The notes: generated from the sequence alone by a model not told the origin. Positions 1 to 7,286 are shown, counted from the stretch's first letter. The stretch: DNA of 33,885 bases from JANRIC01 sp033765345 (GCA_033765345.1 JANRIC010000006.1:1-33885), one strand, 5' to 3'. Program-made: numbers and translations.

Positions 1-133
1 CTTAATTTCCTTAATTTCCTTAATTTCCTTAATTTCCTTAATTTCCTTAATTTCCTTAATTTCCTTAATTTCCTTAATTTCCTTAATTTCCTTAATTTCC
101 TTAATTTCCTTAATTTCCTTAATTTCCTTAATT
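1..133. repeat. 9-bp perfect tandem array (CTTAATTTC)n
   Basis: Fourteen complete, identical 9-bp units (CTTAATTTC) run from base 1 to 126, followed by 7 bases of a fifteenth. The array enters from the left edge, so its full size is unknown. It stops 1-2 bases inside the stop codon of the adjacent minus-strand peptidase gene. On that strand the unit reads, in the frame after the stop, as Leu-Arg-Lys. The last codons of the gene (138-146, Arg-Glu-Leu) match a unit with one mismatch, so the array may have grown from the gene's own 3' end. Confidence 0.97.
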
Positions 134-1997
134 ATTTTAATTCCCTATAAACGCCTTTGTTTCCTATTTCATCCCAGACCTCGAGTACAAAATTGCCTTT
201 TAAGATTTGATCTTTGTCTTTTTTGACTGAAATCAAGGTATTTGTTTTGTATTCATAATCCATCAGCAGGTATTCTCCATTGAGTGTGGCTTTGAAATCG
301 CGGATGCCTGAAAGTTCATCAGTGATATAAAATTCTAACGATTCCGTGCTCTTATTTTTTAGGCGAATTGTGGGCGGGCTGCTGTCCCGCAGAATTCTAA
401 AATCGCCCAAAGTACTCGTTTTAAAGGTAATTTTCCCATCTTTCCAGGTACTTTCCAGGTGTCGGATTCCGGCATAATACATAGCCGTATAAAAGGTATC
501 GCTTAGGTATGCAGGTTTAAAATTCACTTCCAACTCGCTAAAAAGCGGAATAAGCGCATCATTTATTTGAAACCCTTCGGTGTTTTTTTGTACTTCTAGG
601 AAAAGCGTATCAAATAAAGCTCCTTTCGGGAACTGAATCAGCAAATCTTCTTTTTGATAAATAGCATTTGTATCAGAAGGGATGAGCATTTTGATTTCCA
701 GGTTTTTTTGTAATCCGGCTACTTGAACCAAATCTGGAAGCCCATTTTGCAAATCCCAGAGGTATACGGCTTGTTTGCCTTGCATATAAGCCAGCGGTTC
801 GGTCACACAAATCCCATTAAAAAATAAATGCACGCTGTCTGCTTTTTCTTTGGGAGCGTAGACCAAGATTTTGAAGATATTTTCGTGAATACCCAGATTT
901 AATGTAGAGCGAACAGGACTGATATCCGGGATAAATTTTGGTCGGGAAGGCGGTGTACCTTGCAGACTCAGTTTCAGGCGGCTTAGATTTCCAAAGGAGT
1001 CTCTTGCTTGGATTTCAATCTCGTATTTTTTATCATCCAGGATTGTAATTTTGCCTTTTTTGATCGAATTTTTATACATATCCAATCGGTTTCCATCTAC
1101 TTGATAGCATTTCTGAAAACCCTGAGAGCGTTGGCGATGCACTGCATAATTTACGTGTACATTCATACAGCGATTATATTCGTGCGAAATACGGTTGAGG
1201 TCGTGCTCGTGAATTTTCTCTCCATTGAGATAAACCTGTACCTGAGTCGTGCCATAGGTGCTGTAAGCACCACTCATTACATCGTGAGTAAGGAGCTCCA
1301 GACCAATAGTACCATACACCGATATAAGCTGTGGAATACTATAGAATCCTGGAGAGATTTTTTTGACGGTAAATTCTGCTCTCCCAAAGACACCGTTCAC
1401 CCTTCCGCGGATGTCCAAAGTGTTGATAGCAAATCCATTGATAAGCGGAGGAAGTGCATCCTGGGCTACTTCCTTGAAACCAAAAGAAAAAGGATTCAAA
1501 GATTCATCTTGAAGGTTACGAATTTCATAATGCAAATGTGGCCCGCCCGAACTGCCTGTATTGCCCGTGTAGCCGATTAGTTGTCCACGCCGAACTGGAA
1601 TCTGCTCGGCTTCTGGGTAAATTTCCATTTCAAAGCTTTGCTCGGCATATTGTTTTTGTCGGATAATTCGGGTGATTTCTTCATTAAATCCTTCCAAATG
1701 CCCATACACCGTTCGATGCCCAGTTTTGGGGTGATCAATGTACAACACTTTTCCATAACCATAACTCGATATTTTGATCCGATGCAAATATCCGTCAGCA
1801 CTTGCATACACCGGTGTACCTGTATTGACGGCAATATCCAAACCCATGTGAAAATGATTGCTGCGAATCTCCCCCAAACTACCTGTGAGATAACATTTTT
1901 TACCGGGATTAACCGGAAAAAAATAATCCTGCGCCCAAAGAGGGCTTATGGAAAAAAGATACAAAAACAAGACCCAGTGAATAATTCTATTTTTCAT
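132..1997 (-). CDS. Exported M23 family (LytM-type) metallopeptidase
   Basis: Predicted zinc peptidase acting on peptidoglycan in the periplasm or at the cell surface; 621 aa. A signal peptide covers about residues 1-23 (hydrophobic stretch ending PLWAQ). The M23 domain lies at about 30-175, with the zinc motif HMGLD (His50, Asp54) and the HLH motif (His154, His156). The long C-terminal part (180-621) is rich in beta structure and has no obvious family; it may be Ig-like modules positioning the enzyme. Large M23 proteins of this build are common in Bacteroidota. The catalytic residues are intact. The stop codon directly abuts the 9-bp array, with no room for an ordinary terminator. A TATTTTTG box lies just upstream of the start. 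Confidence 0.9.
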   Translation of the reverse strand: MKNRIIHWVLFLYLFSISPLWAQDYFFPVNPGKKCYLTGSLGEIRSNHFHMGLDIAVNTGTPVYASADGYLHRIKISSYGYGKVLYIDHPKTGHRTVYGHLEGFNEEITRIIRQKQYAEQSFEMEIYPEAEQIPVRRGQLIGYTGNTGSSGGPHLHYEIRNLQDESLNPFSFGFKEVAQDALPPLINGFAINTLDIRGRVNGVFGRAEFTVKKISPGFYSIPQLISVYGTIGLELLTHDVMSGAYSTYGTTQVQVYLNGEKIHEHDLNRISHEYNRCMNVHVNYAVHRQRSQGFQKCYQVDGNRLDMYKNSIKKGKITILDDKKYEIEIQARDSFGNLSRLKLSLQGTPPSRPKFIPDISPVRSTLNLGIHENIFKILVYAPKEKADSVHLFFNGICVTEPLAYMQGKQAVYLWDLQNGLPDLVQVAGLQKNLEIKMLIPSDTNAIYQKEDLLIQFPKGALFDTLFLEVQKNTEGFQINDALIPLFSELEVNFKPAYLSDTFYTAMYYAGIRHLESTWKDGKITFKTSTLGDFRILRDSSPPTIRLKNKSTESLEFYITDELSGIRDFKATLNGEYLLMDYEYKTNTLISVKKDKDQILKGNFVLEVWDEIGNKGVYRELK

Positions 1998-2023
1998 TGC
2001 GTATAGTCCATCCGGTAATTGAA

Positions 2024-2031
2024 CAAAAATA
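2024..2031 (-). promoter_or_regulatory. Candidate -7 box for the M23 gene
   Basis: On the minus strand this reads TATTTTTG, matching the Bacteroidota TAnnTTTG -7 element. It would place the transcript start about 20 bases before the start codon at 1997. No clear -33 TTG is seen at the right distance, so this is a weak call. Confidence 0.35.
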
Positions 2032-2040
2032 AGGGATTTA

Positions 2041-2154
2041 TATGATTTGCGAAATTTATAGGATTGATTTAGCAGATTTTGACCTTGATTAAAAGCTTTA
2101 TAAGATTTTTATGATTCGGGTTGTTTTTTCGCAAACCAATTTAGTTTGAGTATA
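2041..2154 (-). repeat. Diverged copy of the inverted-repeat (MITE-like) element
   Basis: The end at 2133-2154 matches 19 of 22 bases of the terminal repeat of the copy at 14102-14204, including GTTTGAGTATA. Inside, short blocks line up in the same order (GATTTGC, GATTGATTTAGC, TTGATTAAAAGC). The opposite terminal repeat is not recognisable, so this looks like an old, decayed copy. Confidence 0.5.
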
Positions 2155-2225
2155 GATCAAAAAATGATGACCGTAATCTTATATTAGGTTAATCGCATCA
2201 AATTTAAGGGTTTTTACAGGTATTT

Positions 2226-2316
2226 CGTAGCTCCGTAGGAGTAAAATATGGATAGCAATTTCATTTTCAGTTGATAAAGTTCCCTAGCAACGACATCTAT
2301 GCCGTTCCTACGGAAC
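2226..2316. repeat. Composite REP-like repeat, copy 1
   Basis: Two parts are joined: a short palindrome around TAGCTCCGTAGGAG followed by ATATGGATAGC, then about 22 bases, then a 38-bp imperfect palindrome (2279-2316) ending CCTACGGAAC. The same composite occurs in opposite orientation at 7197-7286, with matching blocks and a similar gap. This is typical of dispersed non-coding palindromes in Bacteroidota genomes. Confidence 0.7.
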
Positions 2317-2545
2317 TTAATTTTAGGTCATTTTGAATTTCTATAAATATTTCGCCCCTTGGGGGCTTGGAAAAGCTCATTGTGCCTTTTCGTGGATGCG
2401 ATTAACCTATATTTTTTTGACGAGAAAGGGATATTACAAATCCTCAAAACTAAAGCTTTGTGCAGAAAGCACAGGCGGAAAAAACAACAAAAAATAAAAT
2501 ATTGGATTCCAAAATGCGTGTATTTTTTTCATATAATCATCTTTT

Positions 2546-3376
2546 TTACCCCAAAAACCCTGCAATCGCTTCCGTAATTTCTTTTGCTCCCTGCCCGTAA
2601 AGCATCGTCTGATGATTGCCCCACACCTCGTAGTAGGTACAGTTTTTCATCATCTGCACGGTTGCTAGGGCATTTTCTTGGGGTAGCAGTGGTGCATCCA
2701 GGTTGTAGACTCCAGTAGCATTACAAAGTATCGCTGATTGGCTTACGTTTTGGATATAATCCAGCCAGGGTTCGGACAATACCTGCGTGACCGCCTCAAC
2801 GATGTGTTCGGGCTTAGAACGTTGTGTAAAAGTGCCGTCCTGATTTTCAAGCACATCTGCCCGATAGTAACTCAGCATGGTATCTTCCCAGTAATTCAGA
2901 TAAGGTGCTTGTCTGACTTTAGCCAGATATTCCTCAAATGAGGCAAAAGTCTGCCCGATACGGCTCATGGTATTGCCAAGCATCTCACGGGTATTGGGAT
3001 GCATTTGTGCGGCGGCATCCAGGAGGATCATTTTGTCTACTCTTTCGGGAAAGTGTGCAGCTAGGTAAAATGTCACCAATGCTCCAAAAGAATGCCCACC
3101 GATGACGGCTTTTTCAATGCCTAGTTGATCCAAAACTCCCAAGACATCCTGTGCGTGTTCAGCCATTCCATAGCCAGTGTCAGGTTTATCACTTTTGCCA
3201 CGCCCCCTCAAATCCAGAGAAATCACGTGATACTTTGGGCTAAGGCCTGCCTGAATCAGCCCGTCGAAGCAGTGGGCATTGGCGGTGAGTCCGTGCATCA
3301 GGATGAGCGTGGGCTTGCCTCCCTCGAAATCCATTGCGTGTAGATGTATGTGTGGAAGTTGAAAGTATTTTTCCAT
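2546..3376 (-). CDS. Alpha/beta hydrolase
   Basis: Predicted cytoplasmic alpha/beta-fold hydrolase of 276 aa. It has the oxyanion-hole HG motif (about residues 28-29), the nucleophile elbow GGHSFG with Ser96, the strand motif VISLDLRGRG near 51-60, and a late catalytic His255 (WGNHQT). The acidic triad member is probably Asp228 in NLDAPLL. No signal peptide or membrane segment. Length is normal for esterase/lipase or haloperoxidase-like members, and the substrate cannot be read from the sequence. It lies 57 bases downstream of a decayed TonB-receptor gene on the same strand. The start is the only good ATG before the conserved core. Confidence 0.88.
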   Translation of the reverse strand: MEKYFQLPHIHLHAMDFEGGKPTLILMHGLTANAHCFDGLIQAGLSPKYHVISLDLRGRGKSDKPDTGYGMAEHAQDVLGVLDQLGIEKAVIGGHSFGALVTFYLAAHFPERVDKMILLDAAAQMHPNTREMLGNTMSRIGQTFASFEEYLAKVRQAPYLNYWEDTMLSYYRADVLENQDGTFTQRSKPEHIVEAVTQVLSEPWLDYIQNVSQSAILCNATGVYNLDAPLLPQENALATVQMMKNCTYYEVWGNHQTMLYGQGAKEITEAIAGFLG

Positions 3377-3397
3377 AAAAAAGATGTAAGAAATTTC

Positions 3398-3421
3398 CCC
3401 GGGTCTGTTATCCGAGCCGGG
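3398..3421 (-). terminator. GC-rich hairpin, possible terminator
   Basis: CCCGGGTC (3398-3405) pairs with GAGCCGGG (3414-3421) with one mismatch. It lies 13 bases beyond the stop of the TonB-receptor remnant on the minus strand. The following U-tract is poor, so it could instead be a leader hairpin of the hydrolase gene. Confidence 0.35.
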
Positions 3422-3433
3422 AAAAATGTAAGA

Positions 3434-3870
3434 TTATTTTTTCTTTTTAACAGCAGGTAAATTTACCTTCAATTCTACAGAATACAAACGACCGATGGCA
3501 GGAGAAGCCACAAATTCACGTACTTCGGAATCAAATAGGTTGACGATCTGGCCGGATAGCTGCAAACCATTGTTGAAGCGGTATCCTGCGCTGATGTCTA
3601 CATTGACAAAACCACCAAGCGGACCGCTACTCCTCCACCTGGCAGGGCAGGATTCGGTAGCCATTGCTCTTTGTAAGATCTTTGCTTGGCTTCGGCATCG
3701 CTGAAGCCGTTATTGACAAAGCTCCAGTAAATTTGGGTTCTTTGATTGATAGCATAGGTGCTGTCGGTCTTACTCCAGGTATGATAGACCTGTGCAAAGA
3801 TACGGGGCGAAACATAGCGCAATTGCAGATAATGCACCTGCCAGTCTTTGATTTGGTTTCGTCTTACTCA
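3434..3870 (-). pseudogene. TonB-dependent receptor, C-terminal remnant
   Basis: Only the end of an outer-membrane beta-barrel receptor survives. The last part (3434 to about 3640) encodes GYRFNNGLQLSGQ, then NLFDSEVREF, and ends in VELKVNLP, the usual last strands of Bacteroidota TonB-dependent receptors. The preceding part (about 3630-3865) continues the barrel in another frame (YVSPRIFAQVYHTWS, then EQWLPNPALPG), so a frameshift lies near 3620-3645. In the barrel frame a stop codon occurs just upstream, near 3870. The plug domain and most of the barrel, usually 700 or more residues in total, are missing. The fragment starts right after the stop of the oxidase-like gene, pointing to a deletion. 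No functional product is expected. Confidence 0.82.
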
Positions 3871-3957
3871 ATAAGCTGAGAATCATATAGATAAAAAACA
3901 TACCTTCGATAGCGAAAAACAAGCCGTACAAACGTGAACCATGATCTACTTTCAATT
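3870..3957 (-). pseudogene. Short membrane-segment fragment of unknown origin
   Basis: A third reading frame just upstream of the receptor remnant encodes about 29 residues with one strongly hydrophobic stretch (LYGLFF to LSLLSKTK), then runs into receptor sequence out of frame. It may be the stub of another gene joined by the deletion, or spurious. No family is recognised. Confidence 0.3.
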
Positions 3958-4551
3958 ACCTGCTGCCTTGAGCTTTGCTTCTAATTCTTGAATGTACTTT
4001 TGTTGTGTTTCAAAGGCAAATTCAAATTCTTCCAGGGTGTATTTGGGGGTGATGTGCTGTGGACAGTTCCAGTCAAAAGCCTTGACTTTTAGCAGCATAA
4101 TTCTTTCGGGTTTGGCGCGGTAATTCTCCAGGCTGAGTTCTTCGGCCAGTTCTGGATTGTCTTTGATGTCTTGTATTTCGGCTTCGGCAAAGATTTTCAG
4201 TCGGGTGCGCTGGGCATAATCCATCAGAAACAGTGCTACTTTGTTGTTTTGGCTGATATTACCGGTAGAGATAAATTGCATATTTCCCCGAAAATCCAGA
4301 AAAGCAATTGTTTCTTGGTCTAAAACTTTTAAAAAACCTTTTGGACCACCTCGGAATTGGATATAAGGAAATCCGTTTTCACCAATACTTGACAGATAAA
4401 AACCATCCCTTTCGCTGATAAACTGTATTTCGGCGTATCCAAGTCCAGGTTGCTCGCCCATTTTTTCCATTTTGGCATAGTTCGGGCGACTTCCATATTT
4501 CTCTTGAAGCTTTTTGACGGCTTCGCTAAAGGCTGTTTTTGCGTAGTTCAT
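3952..4551 (-). CDS. Pyridoxamine 5'-phosphate oxidase-like FMN-binding protein
   Basis: A 199-aa member of the PNPOx-like split-barrel family, probably a cytoplasmic flavin-binding oxidoreductase. Visible family features are the strand FYLSSIGENGFPYIQF (about 51-66), followed by GGPKGFLKVL, and the core strand IAFLDFRGNMQFISTGN (about 82-98), with TRLKIFAEAEI near 123-133. A charged helix ends the protein (QQKYIQELEAKL). True PdxH proteins differ in their C-terminal motif, so this is not called as the vitamin B6 enzyme. Only 14 bases separate it from the upstream DUF1348 gene, so the two are very likely co-transcribed and possibly under the TetR regulator upstream. Confidence 0.82.
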   Translation of the reverse strand: MNYAKTAFSEAVKKLQEKYGSRPNYAKMEKMGEQPGLGYAEIQFISERDGFYLSSIGENGFPYIQFRGGPKGFLKVLDQETIAFLDFRGNMQFISTGNISQNNKVALFLMDYAQRTRLKIFAEAEIQDIKDNPELAEELSLENYRAKPERIMLLKVKAFDWNCPQHITPKYTLEEFEFAFETQQKYIQELEAKLKAAGN

Positions 4552-4565
4552 TGTTGTATTTTTTA

Positions 4566-4976
4566 TTAAAGTTTTCGTTCGGAAGCTTCGATTTTAAGGT
4601 CATTGATGCTGGCAAAGCGTTTGCGCATCAGTCCGTTTTCGTCAAATTCCCACAATTCATTGCCATAACTACGATACCATTGCCCATTTTCATCGTGCCA
4701 TTCATACTCAAATCGTACAGCCATTCTGTTTTCTCTAAACCCCCACAATTCTTTCTTGAGTTTGTAGTCGAGTTCTTTGGCCCATTTGCGATAGAGAAAT
4801 TGTTTGATTTCTTCCCTTCCGTGCAAGAATTCAGTCCGGTTGCGCCATTCTGTATCTATGGTATAAGCCAGAGCAACCTTTTCAGGGTCTTGGGTATTCC
4901 AGGCATCTTCGGCCATTTGCACTTTTTGCAGGGCAGTATCAAGGTTAAAGGGAGGAAAAGGAGGTTTTTGTTCCAT
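4566..4976 (-). CDS. DUF1348 family (NTF2/SnoaL-like) protein
   Basis: A 136-aa cytoplasmic protein matching the DUF1348 pattern nearly end to end: PPFNLDTALQKVQMAEDAWN at the N-terminus, WRNRTEFLHGREEI (about 44-57), FLYRKWAKELDY, then VRFEYEWHDENGQWYRSYGN and WEFDENGLMRKR near the C-terminus. The fold is a small alpha+beta cone related to NTF2 and SnoaL. The biochemical role of the family is not established. Its place between OsmC and the flavin-binding protein fits a stress or detoxification operon; that role is inferred from context only. Confidence 0.9.
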   Translation of the reverse strand: MEQKPPFPPFNLDTALQKVQMAEDAWNTQDPEKVALAYTIDTEWRNRTEFLHGREEIKQFLYRKWAKELDYKLKKELWGFRENRMAVRFEYEWHDENGQWYRSYGNELWEFDENGLMRKRFASINDLKIEASERKL

Positions 4977-5092
4977 GGTTTTTGTCTTTAACTGTGATTT
5001 ATTTGATTTTTACGATTAATTTGATTGACAGCTTTTAGTCATTAGGTCTGTGAATGACAGGTTATATCCTGATTCCTAAGACCCAAAAACAA

Positions 5093-5503
5093 CTACAGGT
5101 ATTTTATTTCGTGGGTAATTTCGGCTGCTTTGTTGAGCATCGCCTGTACGCCACAATATTTTTCACGAGAAAGTTGTATGGCTTCTTCTACCTTTTCACG
5201 ATGCTCTTCGGCTACTTTGATTTGATAGATCACGTGGATTTTGTGAAAATATTTGGGATGCGTGTCAGTGACTTCGCCGCTCACCTCTAGATCAAAGTCG
5301 CTGAAAGGTACTTTGTATTTACCCAGCAGAGCCACTACGTCCATCCCCGTACAGCCTGCCAGTGAACTGAGCAGCATCGTCTTGGGGCTTACACCTTGTG
5401 GATTTTTAGCCAGTTCGACGGCATCGAAGTGCGTTTCGCGATGGTCAAAAGAGGTGGTGAAATGATACCCTTCATTCCAGACCGTTTTGGTTTTGTAGTT
5501 CAT
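5093..5503 (-). CDS. OsmC/Ohr family peroxiredoxin-like protein
   Basis: A 136-aa OsmC-type protein; the family reduces organic or other peroxides with a pair of cysteines. Both are present: Cys51 in LAGCTGMDV and Cys117 in KYCGVQ. The segment GVSPKTMLLSSLAGC (37-51) is the typical start of the long central helix. No signal peptide, so it acts in the cytoplasm. It lies 60 bases downstream of the AhpD-like gene on the same strand, suggesting one transcript. It resembles the YhfA-like OsmC branch more than Ohr, but the sub-class is not certain. Confidence 0.92.
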   Translation of the reverse strand: MNYKTKTVWNEGYHFTTSFDHRETHFDAVELAKNPQGVSPKTMLLSSLAGCTGMDVVALLGKYKVPFSDFDLEVSGEVTDTHPKYFHKIHVIYQIKVAEEHREKVEEAIQLSREKYCGVQAMLNKAAEITHEIKYL

Positions 5504-5563
5504 AATTATTTGGATTTAGGAGAAAGAGAGGCTAGGCCTCTCTTAAATAATACTTTTTACCGA

Positions 5564-6097
5564 TTAAAGTTCGGGAGCCACCGGGAAGTCAATCGGAACT
5601 TGAGTGATATTGTGTAAGTAGTTCATAATCACTTTGTCTGCAATAGCCACAATCAGATCTACGAGGCTTCCCTGGGTATACCCAGCTTCAAAGAAGGCAT
5701 TCAAGGTAGCTTCGGCGGGTCTGCCCTGCGTCTCGGTGATTTCTTTGGCAAGTTTTACGAGTGCATCCAATTTAGGATTAAAAGAAGCCGAACCCTTGCG
5801 TAATTCAATCGCTTGTTCATCTGTAAAGCCGTTCATTTTGCCGATTACTGTATGAGCACTCTGACAATATCTACATCCATTTACTTGACTTACCACCAGG
5901 TTGATCACCTCTTTTTCTTTTTTGCTCAAAGAAGTTTTGGCATTTTGTAGATTCAAATAAGTACCCAGCGCATTTTCGGAATAGGCAAATGTAGCGTACA
6001 AATTAGGCACAAAAGTCAGCGCACCTTTTAGATTGTCAAAAATCTCTTGATTGTTGGCAGAGACTTGGTCTCTGGTTGGAACTTGAAAATTAGCCAT
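5564..6097 (-). CDS. Carboxymuconolactone decarboxylase/AhpD-like protein
   Basis: A 177-aa helical protein of the CMD/AhpD family. The redox motif is intact: Cys75-Arg-Tyr-Cys78 followed by His82 (NGCRYCQSAH), as in alkylhydroperoxidase AhpD. SLSKKEKEVINLVVSQVNG before it is the usual lead-in helix. The protein may reduce peroxides through its cysteine pair; the electron partner is not visible. It is the first gene of the minus-strand run after tetR, and a palindromic TetR-type operator lies 73-92 bases before its start. Pairing with OsmC downstream supports a peroxide or organic-toxin response. Confidence 0.9.
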   Translation of the reverse strand: MANFQVPTRDQVSANNQEIFDNLKGALTFVPNLYATFAYSENALGTYLNLQNAKTSLSKKEKEVINLVVSQVNGCRYCQSAHTVIGKMNGFTDEQAIELRKGSASFNPKLDALVKLAKEITETQGRPAEATLNAFFEAGYTQGSLVDLIVAIADKVIMNYLHNITQVPIDFPVAPEL

Positions 6098-6169
6098 CGT
6101 TTTTAAATTTAATTGTTAAAATTGAATGAATACTACTTGTATATTGATTTTGAAAATCCTTGTTGTAAT

Positions 6170-6189
6170 TTTACCGAACGATCGGTAAA
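6170..6189. promoter_or_regulatory. TetR-type operator, copy 1 (before the AhpD-like gene)
   Basis: TTTACCGAACGATCGGTAAA is a 20-bp palindrome with two mirrored central mismatches. It lies between the tetR stop and the AhpD-like start. The core ACCGAACGATCGGTAAA is repeated exactly upstream of tetR. Such ACCG(N)6CGGT palindromes are common TetR sites. Confidence 0.85.
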
Positions 6190-6208
6190 TTTTTAGGTCA
6201 AAAAAAAT

Positions 6209-6757
6209 TTAACCTAACATTTCGTGTTTAAATTCCTCGAGATAATCCCTAAAATAAGATACATCATTCATCGCACTTACCATCACTAGCCTTCCCTGAA
6301 TAGTAATCATAAATTCAGTAGATTTTCTTAAAGCAATGTCTTTGTTTTCACCAAATTCTTCAAACAAGTGCGCTATTGCCTTGATCATACACCGGATTTG
6401 TTTTTCTACCGTTGTTTGGAACATTTCCAGGCTTTCTCCCAGCGAAAAGACCCTCCAAAGACAGGCTGCGTCTCCACCTTCGTACATTTCATAGGTTTTA
6501 TCCAGGACTTTGAGCAGTTTTTGTTCTTTGGGTAAGTCGCCATAACAAACCGACACGACATTTTCATCCACCCACTTCCCTACTTCGTCCAGCACATAAG
6601 TCGCCATTTCTTTTTTTCCACCTGGAAAACGATGATAAAGACTGGCTTTTTTGAGTCCGACATGTTCCTCTAAGATAGACAGGGTCGTCCCTTCATAACC
6701 ATACGTCCTAAAAACCTTCTTTAATCTTTTGAGTAATGTCTCTGAATCAACTAGCAT
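6209..6757 (-). CDS. TetR/AcrR family transcriptional regulator
   Basis: A 182-aa repressor-type regulator. The N-terminal helix-turn-helix (about residues 5-50) includes FRTYGYEGTTLSILEEHVGL and KASLYHRFPGGKKEM, the standard TetR DNA-binding signature. The C-terminal half is the helical ligand domain, here with a TetR_C-like CLWRVFSLGESLE region (about 79-91). Near-identical palindromes flank the gene, one 27-46 bases before its start and one just past its stop before the AhpD-like gene. The simplest reading is self-repression plus repression of the downstream redox genes. The inducer is unknown; organic peroxides or electrophiles are plausible from the target genes. Confidence 0.93.
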   Translation of the reverse strand: MLVDSETLLKRLKKVFRTYGYEGTTLSILEEHVGLKKASLYHRFPGGKKEMATYVLDEVGKWVDENVVSVCYGDLPKEQKLLKVLDKTYEMYEGGDAACLWRVFSLGESLEMFQTTVEKQIRCMIKAIAHLFEEFGENKDIALRKSTEFMITIQGRLVMVSAMNDVSYFRDYLEEFKHEMLG

Positions 6758-6783
6758 TGCTTTTTCAAATTGCTTACAATCTC

Positions 6784-6803
6784 TTAACCGAACGATCGGT
6801 AAA
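6784..6803. promoter_or_regulatory. TetR-type operator, copy 2 (before tetR)
   Basis: TTAACCGAACGATCGGTAAA, differing by one base from copy 1 and ending 27 bases upstream of the tetR start. Its place is right for autoregulation. Confidence 0.85.
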
Positions 6804-6930
6804 ATGGTTCAATGTGGTGGGAAAATTTTTATGAAATAAATGATTTTCTGACAAATTTTGTGGGCATTAAATATTTAATACAATAGACTTTAAATACACT
6901 AAAAGCTTACAGGAATTGCTTGCCACTGTT

Positions 6931-7079
6931 TATACTCAAACCGAAGTGGTTTTAATACAAAAACAAGACCCTTACAGGGGAGCTTTTGGCTCTTAAATCA
7001 TGAATAATCAAGCTAATCAATCAAGAAAACTTGCCCCGCAGGGGTCTTGTGTTTCCTAAATCACTTTAATCTGGGTATA
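6931..7079 (+). repeat. Inverted-repeat (MITE-like) element, copy A
   Basis: The ends are imperfect inverted repeats of 22 bp (6931-6952 and 7058-7079; 16 of 22 pair), beginning TATAC and ending GTATA. The internal block 6993-7029 matches copy B (14130-14166, opposite strand) at 36 of 37 bases, and the left end is identical over 23 bases. Copy A has two extra stretches (about 6954-6992 and 7030-7057) carrying GGGG/CCCC palindromes that pair with each other (6963-6971 with 7042-7050). No coding capacity. Confidence 0.85.
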
Positions 7080-7196
7080 AAAGACCTAGTATGCTTTAAA
7101 AATGCTTGTTTTTCTCGAGTTGATTTTTGATTTTTAATAATAACAAGCCTTATAAAACCCAATCGGAGTGGAAAAAAAGATAACTTGCATAAAAAT

Positions 7197-7286
7197 TTCC
7201 GTAAGAACGACATCGATGTTGTTCCTACGGAACTCAGGTGGAGGCAAACCAATTGCTATACATATCTCGCTCCTAGTGGAGCTAAA
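7197..7286. repeat. Composite REP-like repeat, copy 2
   Basis: A 36-bp near-perfect palindrome (7197-7232, centre ATCGAT, arms TTCCGTA/TACGGAA) is followed after about 20 bases by GCTATACATAT and a CTCCTAGTGGAG hairpin. It is the inverted counterpart of the composite at 2226-2316. Both lie close to a copy of the inverted-repeat element. Confidence 0.75.

Larger units (their letters stand above)
1998..2545. other. Intergenic region with dispersed repeats
   Basis: Between the divergently placed starts and ends of the M23 gene and the hydrolase gene there is no convincing gene. The region holds a diverged copy of the inverted-repeat element (about 2041-2154), a REP-like composite (2226-2316), and a CCCCTTGGGG palindrome near 2353-2362. 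The one open frame on the plus strand here has no recognisable protein character. Confidence 0.7.

Noticed and set aside
1008..1580. Long plus-strand open frame (190 codons) opposite the M23 gene
   Set aside because: It lies wholly antisense to a well-supported gene and its translation has no protein-like conservation pattern.
2359..2577. 72-codon plus-strand open frame after the REP-like repeats
   Set aside because: Low-complexity composition, overlaps the 3' end of the hydrolase gene, no recognisable features.
3952..4551. PNPOx-like gene as pdxH
   Set aside because: Length and C-terminal motifs do not match true PdxH; it better fits the broader FMN-binding family.
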